DNA of 46,077 nucleotides from an uncultured Mediterraneibacter sp. (GTDB lineage Bacteria; Bacillota; Clostridia; Lachnospirales; Lachnospiraceae): contig NZ_CAKRGI010000019.1 of NCBI RefSeq assembly GCF_934330165.1, positions 1 through 46,077 on the forward strand. Reading direction: 5' to 3'. Positions 34,867 through 42,537 of this stretch are shown in pieces; positions within the stretch are counted from its first letter, which is position 1; the number at the start of each line of letters is the position of its first letter. The translations under genes were made by a program, and so were the position numbers. The notes under the pieces are model-generated. The model did no database searches. It saw only the letters and a list, made by a program, of their open reading frames with translations, and was not told the origin of the DNA.

Positions 34867-35632
34867 ATTAAAGAAAATTGATAAATATTATAATCCCGGA
34901 ACGGTCAATGAGATGTGCCTGTTTGACGGGTTTGATCTGACCGTGTCGGATGGAGAATTTGTGTCGGTTGTAGGAAGTAACGGTTCAGGAAAAACTTCCA
35001 TGCTGAATATCCTGTGCGGAAGTATTCCGGTGGATGGCGGAAAGATCCTGATGAATGGAGAAGATATTACAAATAAAAAGGAATATAAAAGAAACCGTAA
35101 CATCGGACGCGTATATCAGAACCCATCCATGGGAACTTGCCCGTCAATGACCATTCTGGAGAATATGTCTCTGGCAGATAATAAAGGGAAATTCTTTGGA
35201 CTTGGTGCAGGAATCAATAAGGCGAGAAGAGAAGAATACCGGGAAATGCTGAGTCAGCTGGGTTTGGGACTGGAAAATAAGATGGATGTAAAAGTCGGAG
35301 TACTTTCCGGTGGACAGCGTCAGGCGATCGCACTTCTGATGTCAACCATGACACCCATTGATTTCCTGATCCTGGATGAGCATACAGCAGCACTCGATCC
35401 AAAGACAGCAGAGTTGATTATGGAACTGACAGATAAGATTGTCAAGGAAAAGCATCTGACAACCATCATGGTCACTCACAACCTGCGTTATGCGGTAGAA
35501 TATGGAAACCGTCTTCTGATGATGCATCAGGGCGGGATCGTGATGGATTTAAAGGGAGAAGAAAAAGCACATCTTGAGGTGGAGCAGATCCTGGATAAAT
35601 TTAATGAGATCAGTATTGAATGTGGCAACTAG
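34859..35632 (+). CDS. trpZ: Tryptophan ABC transporter ATPase
   Basis: A 257-residue ABC ATPase of the COG1101 type. It has Walker A VGSNGSGKTS, the signature VLSGGQRQAIALLMS, Walker B DFLILDEHTAALDP and a switch His in TIMVTHNLRYAVEYG. It energises the TrpX/TrpY importer. Start overlaps the end of trpY by 8 bases, so translation is coupled. A strong terminator follows 34 bases after its stop. Confidence 0.93.
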   Translation: MLELKKIDKYYNPGTVNEMCLFDGFDLTVSDGEFVSVVGSNGSGKTSMLNILCGSIPVDGGKILMNGEDITNKKEYKRNRNIGRVYQNPSMGTCPSMTILENMSLADNKGKFFGLGAGINKARREEYREMLSQLGLGLENKMDVKVGVLSGGQRQAIALLMSTMTPIDFLILDEHTAALDPKTAELIMELTDKIVKEKHLTTIMVTHNLRYAVEYGNRLLMMHQGGIVMDLKGEEKAHLEVEQILDKFNEISIECGN

Positions 35633-35666
35633 GTCTTTCATAAAAAAAGTAACTTTCCATAAAAAT

Positions 35667-35711
35667 AAAAAGACGGGAACAGCAGAGCAGATCTGTTGTT
35701 CCCGTCTTTTT
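35667..35711. terminator. Bidirectional terminator after trpZ
   Basis: A 14-bp perfect outer stem (AAAAGACGGGAACA with its complement) with extra inner pairing; both ends have T-runs on their own strand. It serves trpZ (plus) and the hicB-like gene (minus). Confidence 0.9.
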
Positions 35712-35766
35712 CATATAGCATTTCTATATTGTGATAATAGAAAGTGGTTCTTTCGTACGGTAAAGG

Positions 35767-36045
35767 TTATTCGTCCCAGCCTTCGTAAAAACGGATATTG
35801 ACAGAAATATTGCGGATCAGTTCATCTTCGGCAAGGAGAATATCTTCCGGATCGGAGACGTGAGGGAGAATCGGCTCGTCCTCTTCAAGTTCTACGGTGA
35901 TCCAGGTTCTGGCTGCTTCATTTGCGTTGTCAATCGCATCATCCAGCGTGTCACCGGATGCTTCGCAGAACTCAAGATCAGGAAAGTAAGCATCGTATCC
36001 TCCGTCAGTTTTCTTTTTGAATACAGCGGGATATATAAATTTCAT
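35767..36045 (-). CDS. HicB-like antitoxin family protein, no HicA partner
   Basis: A 92-residue protein beginning MKFIYPAVFKKKTDGGYDAYFPDLEFCEASGDTLDDAIDNANEAARTWI, a clear HicB_lk N-terminal fold, with an acidic middle region and an RNISVNIRFYE tail. HicB proteins normally neutralise the small mRNA interferase HicA encoded next door. No such gene is adjacent on either side (a terminator on one side, tRNAs on the other), so it is an orphan. It carries no visible ribbon-helix-helix or HTH tail. AGGAGGTATGATTC precedes the ATG. Confidence 0.85.
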   Translation of the reverse strand: MKFIYPAVFKKKTDGGYDAYFPDLEFCEASGDTLDDAIDNANEAARTWITVELEEDEPILPHVSDPEDILLAEDELIRNISVNIRFYEGWDE

Positions 36046-36077
36046 GAATCATACCTCCTAAAATAATCTATGGTAAA

Positions 36078-36115
36078 GAAAAAAAGCACTTGAACTCTTT
36101 CGGGAACTCAAGTGC
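36078..36115 (-). terminator. Terminator of the tRNA-Gly pair
   Basis: On the minus strand GCACTTGA and TCAAGTGC (36108-36115 and 36086-36093) form a stem followed by TTTTTTT. It lies just past the last tRNA. Confidence 0.85.
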
Positions 36116-36121
36116 CTTCAG

Positions 36122-36194
36122 AGCGACAGACGGGGTTCGAACCCGCGACCCCAACCTTGGCAAGGTTGTACTCTACCAGCTGAGCCACTGTCGC
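36122..36194 (-). tRNA. tRNA-Gly (GCC anticodon), copy 2
   Basis: Minus-strand cloverleaf of 73 bases. Acceptor GCGACAG/CTGTCGC, anticodon stem CAACC/GGTTG with loop TTGCCAA, so anticodon GCC, and the T arm has GGTTCGAACCC. It differs from the other copy by one D-loop base (36179). CCA is not encoded. Downstream copy of a tandem pair, followed by a terminator. Confidence 0.97.
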
Positions 36195-36241
36195 ATACAG
36201 ATTGTTCAAAGAACAACCGAACTATAAAATTGATAAATGAG

Positions 36242-36314
36242 AGCGACAGACGGGGTTCGAACCCGCGACCCCAACCTTGGCAAGGTTGTACTCTACCAAC
36301 TGAGCCACTGTCGC
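36242..36314 (-). tRNA. tRNA-Gly (GCC anticodon), copy 1
   Basis: Same 73-base structure as the neighbouring copy, with A at 36299 in place of G. It is the first gene after the minus-strand promoter. Confidence 0.97.
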
Positions 36315-36338
36315 ATATTGTTCCGACGAACAATAAAT

Positions 36339-36367
36339 ATATTACTATATTGTGGAATAATTGTCAA
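36339..36367 (-). promoter_or_regulatory. Strong promoter of the tRNA-Gly pair
   Basis: On the minus strand a perfect TTGACA (36362-36367), a 17-base spacer and TAATAT (36339-36344). Between it and the first tRNA is a palindrome ATTGTTC-CGAC-GAACAAT (36317-36334); a similar TTGTTC-AAA-GAACAA (36202-36216) precedes the second tRNA. Confidence 0.88.
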
Positions 36368-36407
36368 TAATTTTTTGCAGAAAAAATATTTTCTTACAGG
36401 TTTAGTC

Positions 36408-36436
36408 TTTTTAAGAAGAAAAAATCATGGTATACT
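36408..36436 (+). promoter_or_regulatory. Candidate promoter of hom
   Basis: TTTTTA (36408-36413), a 17-base spacer and TATACT (36431-36436) preceded by TGG, an extended -10. It lies 52 bases before hom. Confidence 0.6.
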
Positions 36437-36487
36437 TAGAACGTTAAACTGAAGCGTTCAGAATTTTGATGAAAGAGGTGTAGTTCA

Positions 36488-37765
36488 TTGAATACGATTA
36501 AAGTTGCAATCCTCGGTCTTGGTACTGTAGGAACGGGTGTATATAAACTAATCCGGAAGAGAGCGGATGTGATGGAAAGAACGGCCGGTGCGAAACTGGA
36601 AGTAAAAAAGATCCTTGTGCGGAATATGCAGAAAAAGCGTGAAGGTGTAGAACAGGAGCTTCTTACGGATAACTGGAAAGAGATTCTTGAGGATGATGAA
36701 ATTTCTGTCGTGATTGAAGTGATGGGTGGACTTGAGCCTGCAAAGACGATGATCCTGGAGGCACTGGAAGCCGGGAAGAATGTAGTTTCTGCGAATAAAG
36801 ATCTGATCGCAGAGGAAGGGCATGTCCTTCTTGATACTGCACAAAAGAATCAGGTGGATTTCCTATTCGAGGCGGCAGTAGCAGGAGGCATCCCGATCAT
36901 CCGTCCGTTGAAGCAATGTCTGGCAGCCAATGATATTTCAGAGGTAGTTGGGATTGTGAACGGTACGACCAATTATATCCTTACCAAGATGACAGAAGAG
37001 GGAATGGATTTTGCAGATGCACTGAAAAAGGCACAGGAACTTGGATTTGCAGAGGCCGACCCTACTGCGGACGTGGAAGGACTGGATGCGGGAAGAAAAG
37101 TGGCGATCATGGCATCCATCGCATTTCATTCCAGAGTGGTATTCTTTAATGTACATACAGAAGGAATTACGAAGATTACGGCAAGGGATATTGCATATGC
37201 AAAGGAATTCGACAGCGTCATCAAGCTTCTGGGTGTTGCACATAATACAGAAAATGGAATCGAGGTCGGAGTCTACCCGATGATGATCCGGAAAGATCAT
37301 CCACTTGCTTCTGTACGGGATTCCTTCAATGCAGTTTTTGTTCATGGAGATGCAGTGGATGATGCCATGTTTTACGGAAGGGGTGCAGGCGAATTTCCGA
37401 CAGCCAGTGCCGTGATGGGCGATGTGATTGATGTGGTAAGAAATATCGGATATGGCTGTACGGGAAGGATCAGTTGTACCTGCTATAAAGATCTGCCGAT
37501 CAAGGAATTCGGTCAGGTAAAGAATAAGTTCTTTATCCGTATGCAGGTTGCAAATGAACCGGGAGTACTTGCTGCTATTGCAGAGGTATTTGGAAATCAT
37601 AAAGTAAGTATTACGAGGGTAGTCCAGGAACATTCCGCACCGGAAGCGGCAGAGCTGGTTATCGTGACGGAGCGTGTGAAGGAATGCAATATGCAGGAAG
37701 CACTGAAAGCACTGATGGAGATTCCGAGTATTCAGGAGATCAGCAGTATCATCAGAGAATATTAA
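36488..37765 (+). CDS. hom: Homoserine dehydrogenase
   Basis: A 425-residue enzyme that reduces aspartate semialdehyde to homoserine on the Met/Thr branch. The NAD(P) fold opens IKVAILGLGTVGTGVYKLI. EVMGGLEPA, SANKDLIAE, FEAAVAGGIPIIRPLK and NGTTNYILTKM are the catalytic-domain signatures, followed by GFAEADPTADVEGLDAGRK. The C-terminal ACT domain (from about residue 343, MQVANEPGVLAAIAEVFGNHKVSI) suggests feedback control by threonine. It starts with TTG at 36488, with AGAGGTG 8 bases before. Probably read together with the marR gene 100 bases downstream. Confidence 0.95.
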   Translation: MNTIKVAILGLGTVGTGVYKLIRKRADVMERTAGAKLEVKKILVRNMQKKREGVEQELLTDNWKEILEDDEISVVIEVMGGLEPAKTMILEALEAGKNVVSANKDLIAEEGHVLLDTAQKNQVDFLFEAAVAGGIPIIRPLKQCLAANDISEVVGIVNGTTNYILTKMTEEGMDFADALKKAQELGFAEADPTADVEGLDAGRKVAIMASIAFHSRVVFFNVHTEGITKITARDIAYAKEFDSVIKLLGVAHNTENGIEVGVYPMMIRKDHPLASVRDSFNAVFVHGDAVDDAMFYGRGAGEFPTASAVMGDVIDVVRNIGYGCTGRISCTCYKDLPIKEFGQVKNKFFIRMQVANEPGVLAAIAEVFGNHKVSITRVVQEHSAPEAAELVIVTERVKECNMQEALKALMEIPSIQEISSIIREY

Positions 37766-37865
37766 AGGGATCAGAGCATAGTAGAAAGAACTGGATAACC
37801 GGTACAGAAAAGGACTGTGCGGGGAGCGGTGCAGGAAAAGAGCGGAATAGAATGGAGGTGCACGG

Positions 37866-38300
37866 ATGGAATGGAGAAGTCAGCCGATCGGTTTTATGAT
37901 CAAGCAGATCAATAATGTATTTGAAAAAGAGTTGAATGAAAAGGTGAAAAAGCTGGGGCTTACTTCTTCCCAGTGTGCAGTACTCGATTACTTATTTCAT
38001 ACCAGTAAAGATGAGATAAGCCAGCGGGATGTCGAACGTCACCTCAGTCTGAAAAATCCAACGGTGACAGGGCTTTTGAAGCGGTTGGATGAAAAGGGAT
38101 ACATTCTTTGTGTTCCGAATGCAAAAGATAAAAGAAAGAAAAATATTTACCTTACGGAGAAAGCCTATGATATACAAAGGCGGATGGAGGCAGAGCGGAG
38201 AAAGCTGGATCGGGAACTGACCCGCGGGATGAGCAAAAGAGAAGTAGATGCACTGATGAGAAATCTGGAAAAGCTCCTGTATAATGTCGCTGATCCGTGA
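37866..38300 (+). CDS. MarR family transcriptional regulator
   Basis: A 144-residue winged-helix protein. The DNA-binding region is LTSSQCAVLDYLFHTSKDEISQRDVERHLSLKNPTVTGLLKRLDEKGYI, followed by the beta-wing with NAKDKRKKNIYLTEKA. The N- and C-terminal helices form the dimer. GGAGGTG precedes ATG 37866. The target and signal are not evident; the next genes are thyA and dihydrofolate reductase. A 17-bp imperfect repeat based on TGATCCGT lies at about 38291 and 38333, between this gene and thyA. Confidence 0.9.
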   Translation: MEWRSQPIGFMIKQINNVFEKELNEKVKKLGLTSSQCAVLDYLFHTSKDEISQRDVERHLSLKNPTVTGLLKRLDEKGYILCVPNAKDKRKKNIYLTEKAYDIQRRMEAERRKLDRELTRGMSKREVDALMRNLEKLLYNVADP

Positions 38301-38410
38301 AAGAGGTATAGAGCTTATGGGAAGATACCATTGATCCGTAAAAGATGTTTCGGGGTTGTAGCGTAAGCCGGAGCGTTGCAGGAAAAAAGATCGAAAGACA
38401 GGAGAAGAGG

Positions 38411-39259
38411 ATGAGTTACGCAGATAAAGTATTTATAGATATGTGCAGGGATATTATTGAAAATGGAACCAGCACAGAAGGTGAAAAAGTCCGTCCGAAA
38501 TGGGAAGACGGTACAGCAGCTTATACAGTAAAAAAATTCGGAGTAGTGAATCGGTATGACCTTTCAAAGGAGTTCCCGGCACTGACATTACGCAGGACAG
38601 CGATCAAGAGTTGTGTGGATGAGCTTTTATGGATCTGGCAGAAAAAGTCAAATAATGTGCATGAACTGAAAAGCCACATCTGGGACAGCTGGGCAGATGA
38701 AAATGGTTCTATTGGAAAGGCCTATGGTTATCAGATGCAGGTGAAGCATCAGTATAAAGAGGGGATGATGGATCAGGTAGACAGGGTTTTATATGATCTG
38801 AAAGAAAATCCCTACAGCCGCAGGATCATGACGAATATTTACGTGCATGAAGATCTGCATGAGATGAATCTGTATCCGTGTGCATACAGTATGACGTTTA
38901 ATGTAACGAAAGAGAAGGGCAGTGAACAACTGACTCTGAACGGAATTTTAAACCAGCGTTCACAGGATGTGCTTACAGCAAATAACTGGAATGTATGCCA
39001 GTATGCAGTTCTGCTGCATATGTTTGCACAGGTATGCGGCATGAAAGCAGGGGAACTGGTTCATGTAATTGCAGATGCACATATTTATGACCGGCATATT
39101 CCCCTGATCGAGGAACTGATTTCAAGAGAACCTCTTCCGGCACCGAAATTCTGGCTGAATCCGGAAGTGAAAGATTTTTATGATTTTACACCGGATGATG
39201 TAAGGCTGGAAGATTATGAAACGCATCCGCAGATTAAAAATATTCCGGTTGCGGTTTAG
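38411..39259 (+). CDS. thyA: Thymidylate synthase
   Basis: A 282-residue ThyA of the B. subtilis long type, which makes dTMP from dUMP and methylene-tetrahydrofolate. The catalytic Cys157 is in LYPCAYSMTFNV, NPYSRRIMTNIY carries the phosphate-binding arginines, and GSIGKAYGYQM is the folate-side loop. The C-terminal IPVAV closes the active site. ATG 38411 follows GGAGAAGAGG; an in-frame ATG at 38345 lacks a ribosome site. dihydrofolate reductase follows 21 bases later, the usual partner that regenerates the folate cofactor. Confidence 0.96.
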   Translation: MSYADKVFIDMCRDIIENGTSTEGEKVRPKWEDGTAAYTVKKFGVVNRYDLSKEFPALTLRRTAIKSCVDELLWIWQKKSNNVHELKSHIWDSWADENGSIGKAYGYQMQVKHQYKEGMMDQVDRVLYDLKENPYSRRIMTNIYVHEDLHEMNLYPCAYSMTFNVTKEKGSEQLTLNGILNQRSQDVLTANNWNVCQYAVLLHMFAQVCGMKAGELVHVIADAHIYDRHIPLIEELISREPLPAPKFWLNPEVKDFYDFTPDDVRLEDYETHPQIKNIPVAV

Positions 39260-39280
39260 GGTGAAGGAGGAAGAGGACAG

Positions 39281-39769
39281 ATGAAAGCAATCGTAGCAGC
39301 AGATAGAAACTGGGGAATCGGATATCAGAACAGATTACTGGTGAGCATTCCGTCTGATATGAAGTTTTTTCGTCAAACTACCACAGGACACGTTGTAGTT
39401 ATGGGTCGAAAGACACTGGAAAGTTTCCCAAATGGACTTCCACTTAAAAATCGAACCAATATTGTGCTAACTGCAAATAAGGATTATGCAGTGAAAGATG
39501 CGATTATCGTACATTCTGAAAAAGAATTACTGGAAGAACTGAAGAAGTATGATACCGACGAGATTTATGTGATTGGAGGCGAAAGCGTATATCGTATGAT
39601 GCTTCCATATTTGGATACAATTTATGTAACAAAGATTGACCGTGCATTTCAGGCGGATACATTTTTCCCGAATCTGGATGAAATGGAAGAGTGGGAAATG
39701 ACAGAGGAAGGCGATGAGCAGACCTGCTTTGACCTGGAATTTGCATTTACCAGATATGAGCGTCGATAG
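39281..39769 (+). CDS. folA: Dihydrofolate reductase
   Basis: A 162-residue DHFR. It begins MKAIVAADRNWGIGYQNRLLVSIPSDMKFFRQTT, with the Trp-Gly-Ile-Gly loop and the acidic Asp in PSDMKFF, then VVMGRKTLESFPNGLPLKNR for NADPH and IYVIGGESVYRMMLPYLD late in the chain. It restores tetrahydrofolate consumed by ThyA. AAGGAGGAAGAGGAC lies before the ATG. Ends 16 bases before the zinc-binding lipoprotein gene, so the three may share a transcript. Confidence 0.95.
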   Translation: MKAIVAADRNWGIGYQNRLLVSIPSDMKFFRQTTTGHVVVMGRKTLESFPNGLPLKNRTNIVLTANKDYAVKDAIIVHSEKELLEELKKYDTDEIYVIGGESVYRMMLPYLDTIYVTKIDRAFQADTFFPNLDEMEEWEMTEEGDEQTCFDLEFAFTRYERR

Positions 39770-39785
39770 AGAGAAAGGTGCAGGA

Positions 39786-40811
39786 TTGAAGAAAAGAAAA
39801 ATCTGTAGTGTACTCACCGCAGGGCTTCTGTCGGTGGGAATGATGTTGACGGGATGCGGAGCAGGACAGCCGGGAGGACAGTCACAAAAAAAGGTAACAG
39901 AAGTTGATAAAAAATTGAAAGTTGTTACGACGATCTTTCCTCAATATGATTTTGTACGTCAGATCGCGGGCGACCAGGTGGAGCTTCAAATGTTGTTGAA
40001 GCCGGGTGAGGAAACTCATTCCTATGAGCCGACACCGCAGGATATTATAGCGATCCAGAACTGTGACCTGTTTATTTATGTCGGAGGAGAAAATGATGCA
40101 TGGGTGGAAGATATCCTGGAGTCCATGCCGGATCATGACCGGAAGACACTGAAACTGACGGACTGTGTGGATACAGTGGAAGAAGAGCATAAAGAAGGCA
40201 TGAAGGAAGAACGAGGTCATGATCATGAAGACGGACACGATCATGATTCACATGAGGAGTCACATTCCGTCCATGAGATTGATGAGCATGTATGGACTTC
40301 GCCCGTAAATGCGGAAAAGATCGTGGAAGTGCTGGCGGATCAATTGGAGAAACTGGATCAGAAAAATGCAGCAGTTTATAAAGAAAATGCGGCAGACTAT
40401 GAAGAGAAGCTTCAGGAACTGGACGGGCAGTTCAGGAAAGTAGTTGAGAATGCAGATTCCAGTCTGCTTATTTTTGGAGATCGATTTCCGTTCCGGTATC
40501 TGGCAGAAGAATACGGACTGGATTATTATGCCGCATTTTCGGGTTGTGCATCGGATACGGAGCCAAGTGCGGCAACGATGGCATTTCTGATCAATAAAGT
40601 AAAAGAAGAAAAAGTATCGACGGTTCTGAAAATGGAACTGAGCAACGATAATATTGCTAAAGCCATTGCAGAAGCAACCGGAACGGATGTGAAGGTATTT
40701 TACAGCTGTCATAATCTGACGGCACAGGAATTTAAAGATGGGGAAACTTATCTGAGTATGATGGAGAAAAATGTGGAGACACTGAAGGAGGTTTTGAACG
40801 GATGGCACTGA
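39786..40811 (+). CDS. Zinc ABC transporter substrate-binding lipoprotein (ZnuA/AdcA-like)
   Basis: A 341-residue cluster A-I metal-binding protein. From TTG 39786 the signal is KKRKICSVLTAGLLSVGMML with lipobox LTGC. Metal ligands visible include HSYEP at about residue 78, the flexible His/Asp/Glu-rich loop (GHDHEDGHDHDSHEESHSVHEIDEHVW) and a later His and Glu/Asp. The His-rich loop points to zinc. An in-frame ATG at 39756 would add 10 residues without a good ribosome site. The gene is 16 bases past the DHFR gene and overlaps the ATPase gene by 10 bases. Confidence 0.92.
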   Translation: MKKRKICSVLTAGLLSVGMMLTGCGAGQPGGQSQKKVTEVDKKLKVVTTIFPQYDFVRQIAGDQVELQMLLKPGEETHSYEPTPQDIIAIQNCDLFIYVGGENDAWVEDILESMPDHDRKTLKLTDCVDTVEEEHKEGMKEERGHDHEDGHDHDSHEESHSVHEIDEHVWTSPVNAEKIVEVLADQLEKLDQKNAAVYKENAADYEEKLQELDGQFRKVVENADSSLLIFGDRFPFRYLAEEYGLDYYAAFSGCASDTEPSAATMAFLINKVKEEKVSTVLKMELSNDNIAKAIAEATGTDVKVFYSCHNLTAQEFKDGETYLSMMEKNVETLKEVLNGWH

Positions 40812-41509
40812 TAAAATGTGAGAATGTATCGATCGGCTATGAAGGTCAGACAGTCGTCCGGGATCTGAATTTTGAGATCAGCCAGGGAGATTATCTTTGC
40901 ATTGTCGGTGAGAATGGTTCGGGTAAGAGTACACTGGTAAAGAGTCTGCTTGGTCTGAAAGCAGTGGACAATGGTAAAATTGAATTTGGAGATGGTTTGA
41001 AGCAGAAAGAAATCGGTTATCTCCCACAGCAGAACGATTTTCAGAAAGATTTCCCGGCCAGTGTCTATGAAGTGGTTCTTTCCGGGAGGCTGAACAGCCG
41101 CGGATTCAGACCTTTCTATACAGCGACGGACAAAGCAGAGGCAGCAGAAAAGATGGAGATGCTCGGGATCACAGATCTGAGAGGACAATGTTTCCGGGAT
41201 CTGTCCGGAGGTCAGAAGCAGAGAGTCCTTCTTGCAAGAGCGTTATGTGCGACGAAAAAACTGCTGCTTTTAGATGAGCCGGTGACAGGACTGGATCCAA
41301 TCGTTACAGCAGAATTTTACCAGCTGATTAAAAAGATCAACCGGGAATCAGGAATCGCGGTGGTGATGGTTTCACATGATATTGAGAGTGCAGTGGAGTA
41401 TGCAAGCCATATTCTGCATTTGCAGGAGACAGTACTTTATTTTGGAAAGGCTTCACAGTATAAAAAGAGCCGGGCAGGAAAAGCATTTCTCGGAGGTGAG
41501 CAGCAATGA
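40802..41509 (+). CDS. Zinc ABC transporter ATPase (ZnuC-like)
   Basis: A 235-residue ABC ATPase. Walker A is VGENGSGKSTLVKSLLG, the signature DLSGGQKQRVLLARAL, Walker B LLLLDEPVTGLDP, and the switch His is in VVMVSHDIE. It powers the metal importer with the adjacent lipoprotein and permease. The start overlaps the lipoprotein gene by 10 bases and its end overlaps the permease gene by 4 (ATGA). Confidence 0.94.
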   Translation: MALIKCENVSIGYEGQTVVRDLNFEISQGDYLCIVGENGSGKSTLVKSLLGLKAVDNGKIEFGDGLKQKEIGYLPQQNDFQKDFPASVYEVVLSGRLNSRGFRPFYTATDKAEAAEKMEMLGITDLRGQCFRDLSGGQKQRVLLARALCATKKLLLLDEPVTGLDPIVTAEFYQLIKKINRESGIAVVMVSHDIESAVEYASHILHLQETVLYFGKASQYKKSRAGKAFLGGEQQ

Positions 41510-42330
41510 TACAGGGAATTATAGAGATGATGTCATATCCTTTTATGACCAGGGCGTTTATCGTTGGCTCACTGGTGGCACTTTGTTCAGCTCTTCTTGG
41601 TGTGAGTCTGGTACTGAAACGTTATTCTATGATCGGGGATGGACTTTCCCATGTGGGGTTTGGTGCAATGGCGATCGCAGCAGCACTGAATGCAGCACCA
41701 CTCGCAGTAGCGATCCCGATCGTAATTGTGGCGGCAGTTCTGCTTCTGCGGATCAACAGTAATGCGAAGATCAAAGGTGATGCAGCAATTGCACTGATCT
41801 CCACCAGTTCTCTGGCAATCGGTGTTATGGTAATCTCACTGACAACGGGAATGAATACCGATGTATACAATTATATGTTCGGAAGTATTCTGGCGATGAG
41901 TTCGGATGATCTGAAGCTGAGTGTGATACTTTCGATTATTGTACTGATTTTATTTATATTCTTCTATCATAAGATCTTTGCAATTACCTTTGATGAGACA
42001 TTTGCAAGGGCAACGGGGGTGAAAGCAGGTCTTTATAATATGTTGATCGCAGTTCTTACAGCGGTGACGATTGTGCTTGGAATGCGGATGATGGGAGCGT
42101 TGTTGATCTCCAGTCTGATCATTTTCCCGGCACTGACATCCATGAGAGTATGTAGAACGTTCAAGAGTGTTATCCTTAATTCCGCTGTATTGTCAGTGGT
42201 TTGTCTGATTGCAGGGCTGACAATCTCCTATGTAGGTGCGACTCCTGCAGGAGCAAGTGTGGTCCTTGCCAATTTAGCGGCATTGATTGTGTATTCATGC
42301 ATCGGAATGATCCGTAACCGGGCAAGATAA
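41506..42330 (+). CDS. Zinc ABC transporter permease (ZnuB-like)
   Basis: A 274-residue ABC-3 family permease. It opens MIQGIIEMMSYPFMTRAFIVGSLVALCSALLGVSLVLKRYSMIGDGLSH, a hallmark of ZnuB/MntB-type proteins, with later MRMMGALLISSLIIFPALTSMR. It forms the channel for the metal importer and is translationally coupled to the ATPase by an ATGA overlap. No terminator was found before the ilvB promoter 40 bases later. Confidence 0.93.
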   Translation: MIQGIIEMMSYPFMTRAFIVGSLVALCSALLGVSLVLKRYSMIGDGLSHVGFGAMAIAAALNAAPLAVAIPIVIVAAVLLLRINSNAKIKGDAAIALISTSSLAIGVMVISLTTGMNTDVYNYMFGSILAMSSDDLKLSVILSIIVLILFIFFYHKIFAITFDETFARATGVKAGLYNMLIAVLTAVTIVLGMRMMGALLISSLIIFPALTSMRVCRTFKSVILNSAVLSVVCLIAGLTISYVGATPAGASVVLANLAALIVYSCIGMIRNRAR

Positions 42331-42370
42331 AAGGAAGCACGGGCAAATAAAATACATCAAGAATTGAACG

Positions 42371-42399
42371 TTGACAAGCCTATTTATACAAATTATAAT
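42371..42399 (+). promoter_or_regulatory. Strong promoter of the ilvB leader
   Basis: A perfect TTGACA (42371-42376), a 17-base spacer and a perfect TATAAT (42394-42399). Confidence 0.9.
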
Positions 42400-42405
42400 A
42401 TATAT

Positions 42406-42516
42406 AAATTTCGCGTTGACGTGTCAGCAGAGAGGAGAGAGATTCTCTGAGATCAGGTGGCAACAAGGATGAAATATTCGCCCTGAGCATGACGTTCATG
42501 CTTGGGGTTTTCTTTT
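42406..42516 (+). promoter_or_regulatory. Short attenuator leader with T-box-like antiterminator
   Basis: The leader is only about 110 bases. A 12-bp terminator stem (42481-42492 with 42496-42507) precedes TTTTCTTTT. Its 5' arm can instead pair as CCTGA (42482-42486) with TCAGG (42453-42457), leaving the bulge TGGCAAC and an inner GGAT/ATTC stem. This mirrors a T-box antiterminator (AGGG-TGGNACC-...-CCCT) in shape, though the sequence departs from the usual TGGNACCGCG. Before it is a CAGAGA/TCTCTG hairpin but no full Stem I. No leader peptide rich in Ile, Leu or Val is seen. Confidence 0.65.
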
Positions 42517-42537
42517 GGAAATAGGGAGGTACAGAAT

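Noticed and set aside
42421..42485. Leader peptide for translational attenuation of ilvB
   Set aside because: The short frames have no ribosome site and are not rich in Ile, Leu or Val codons.
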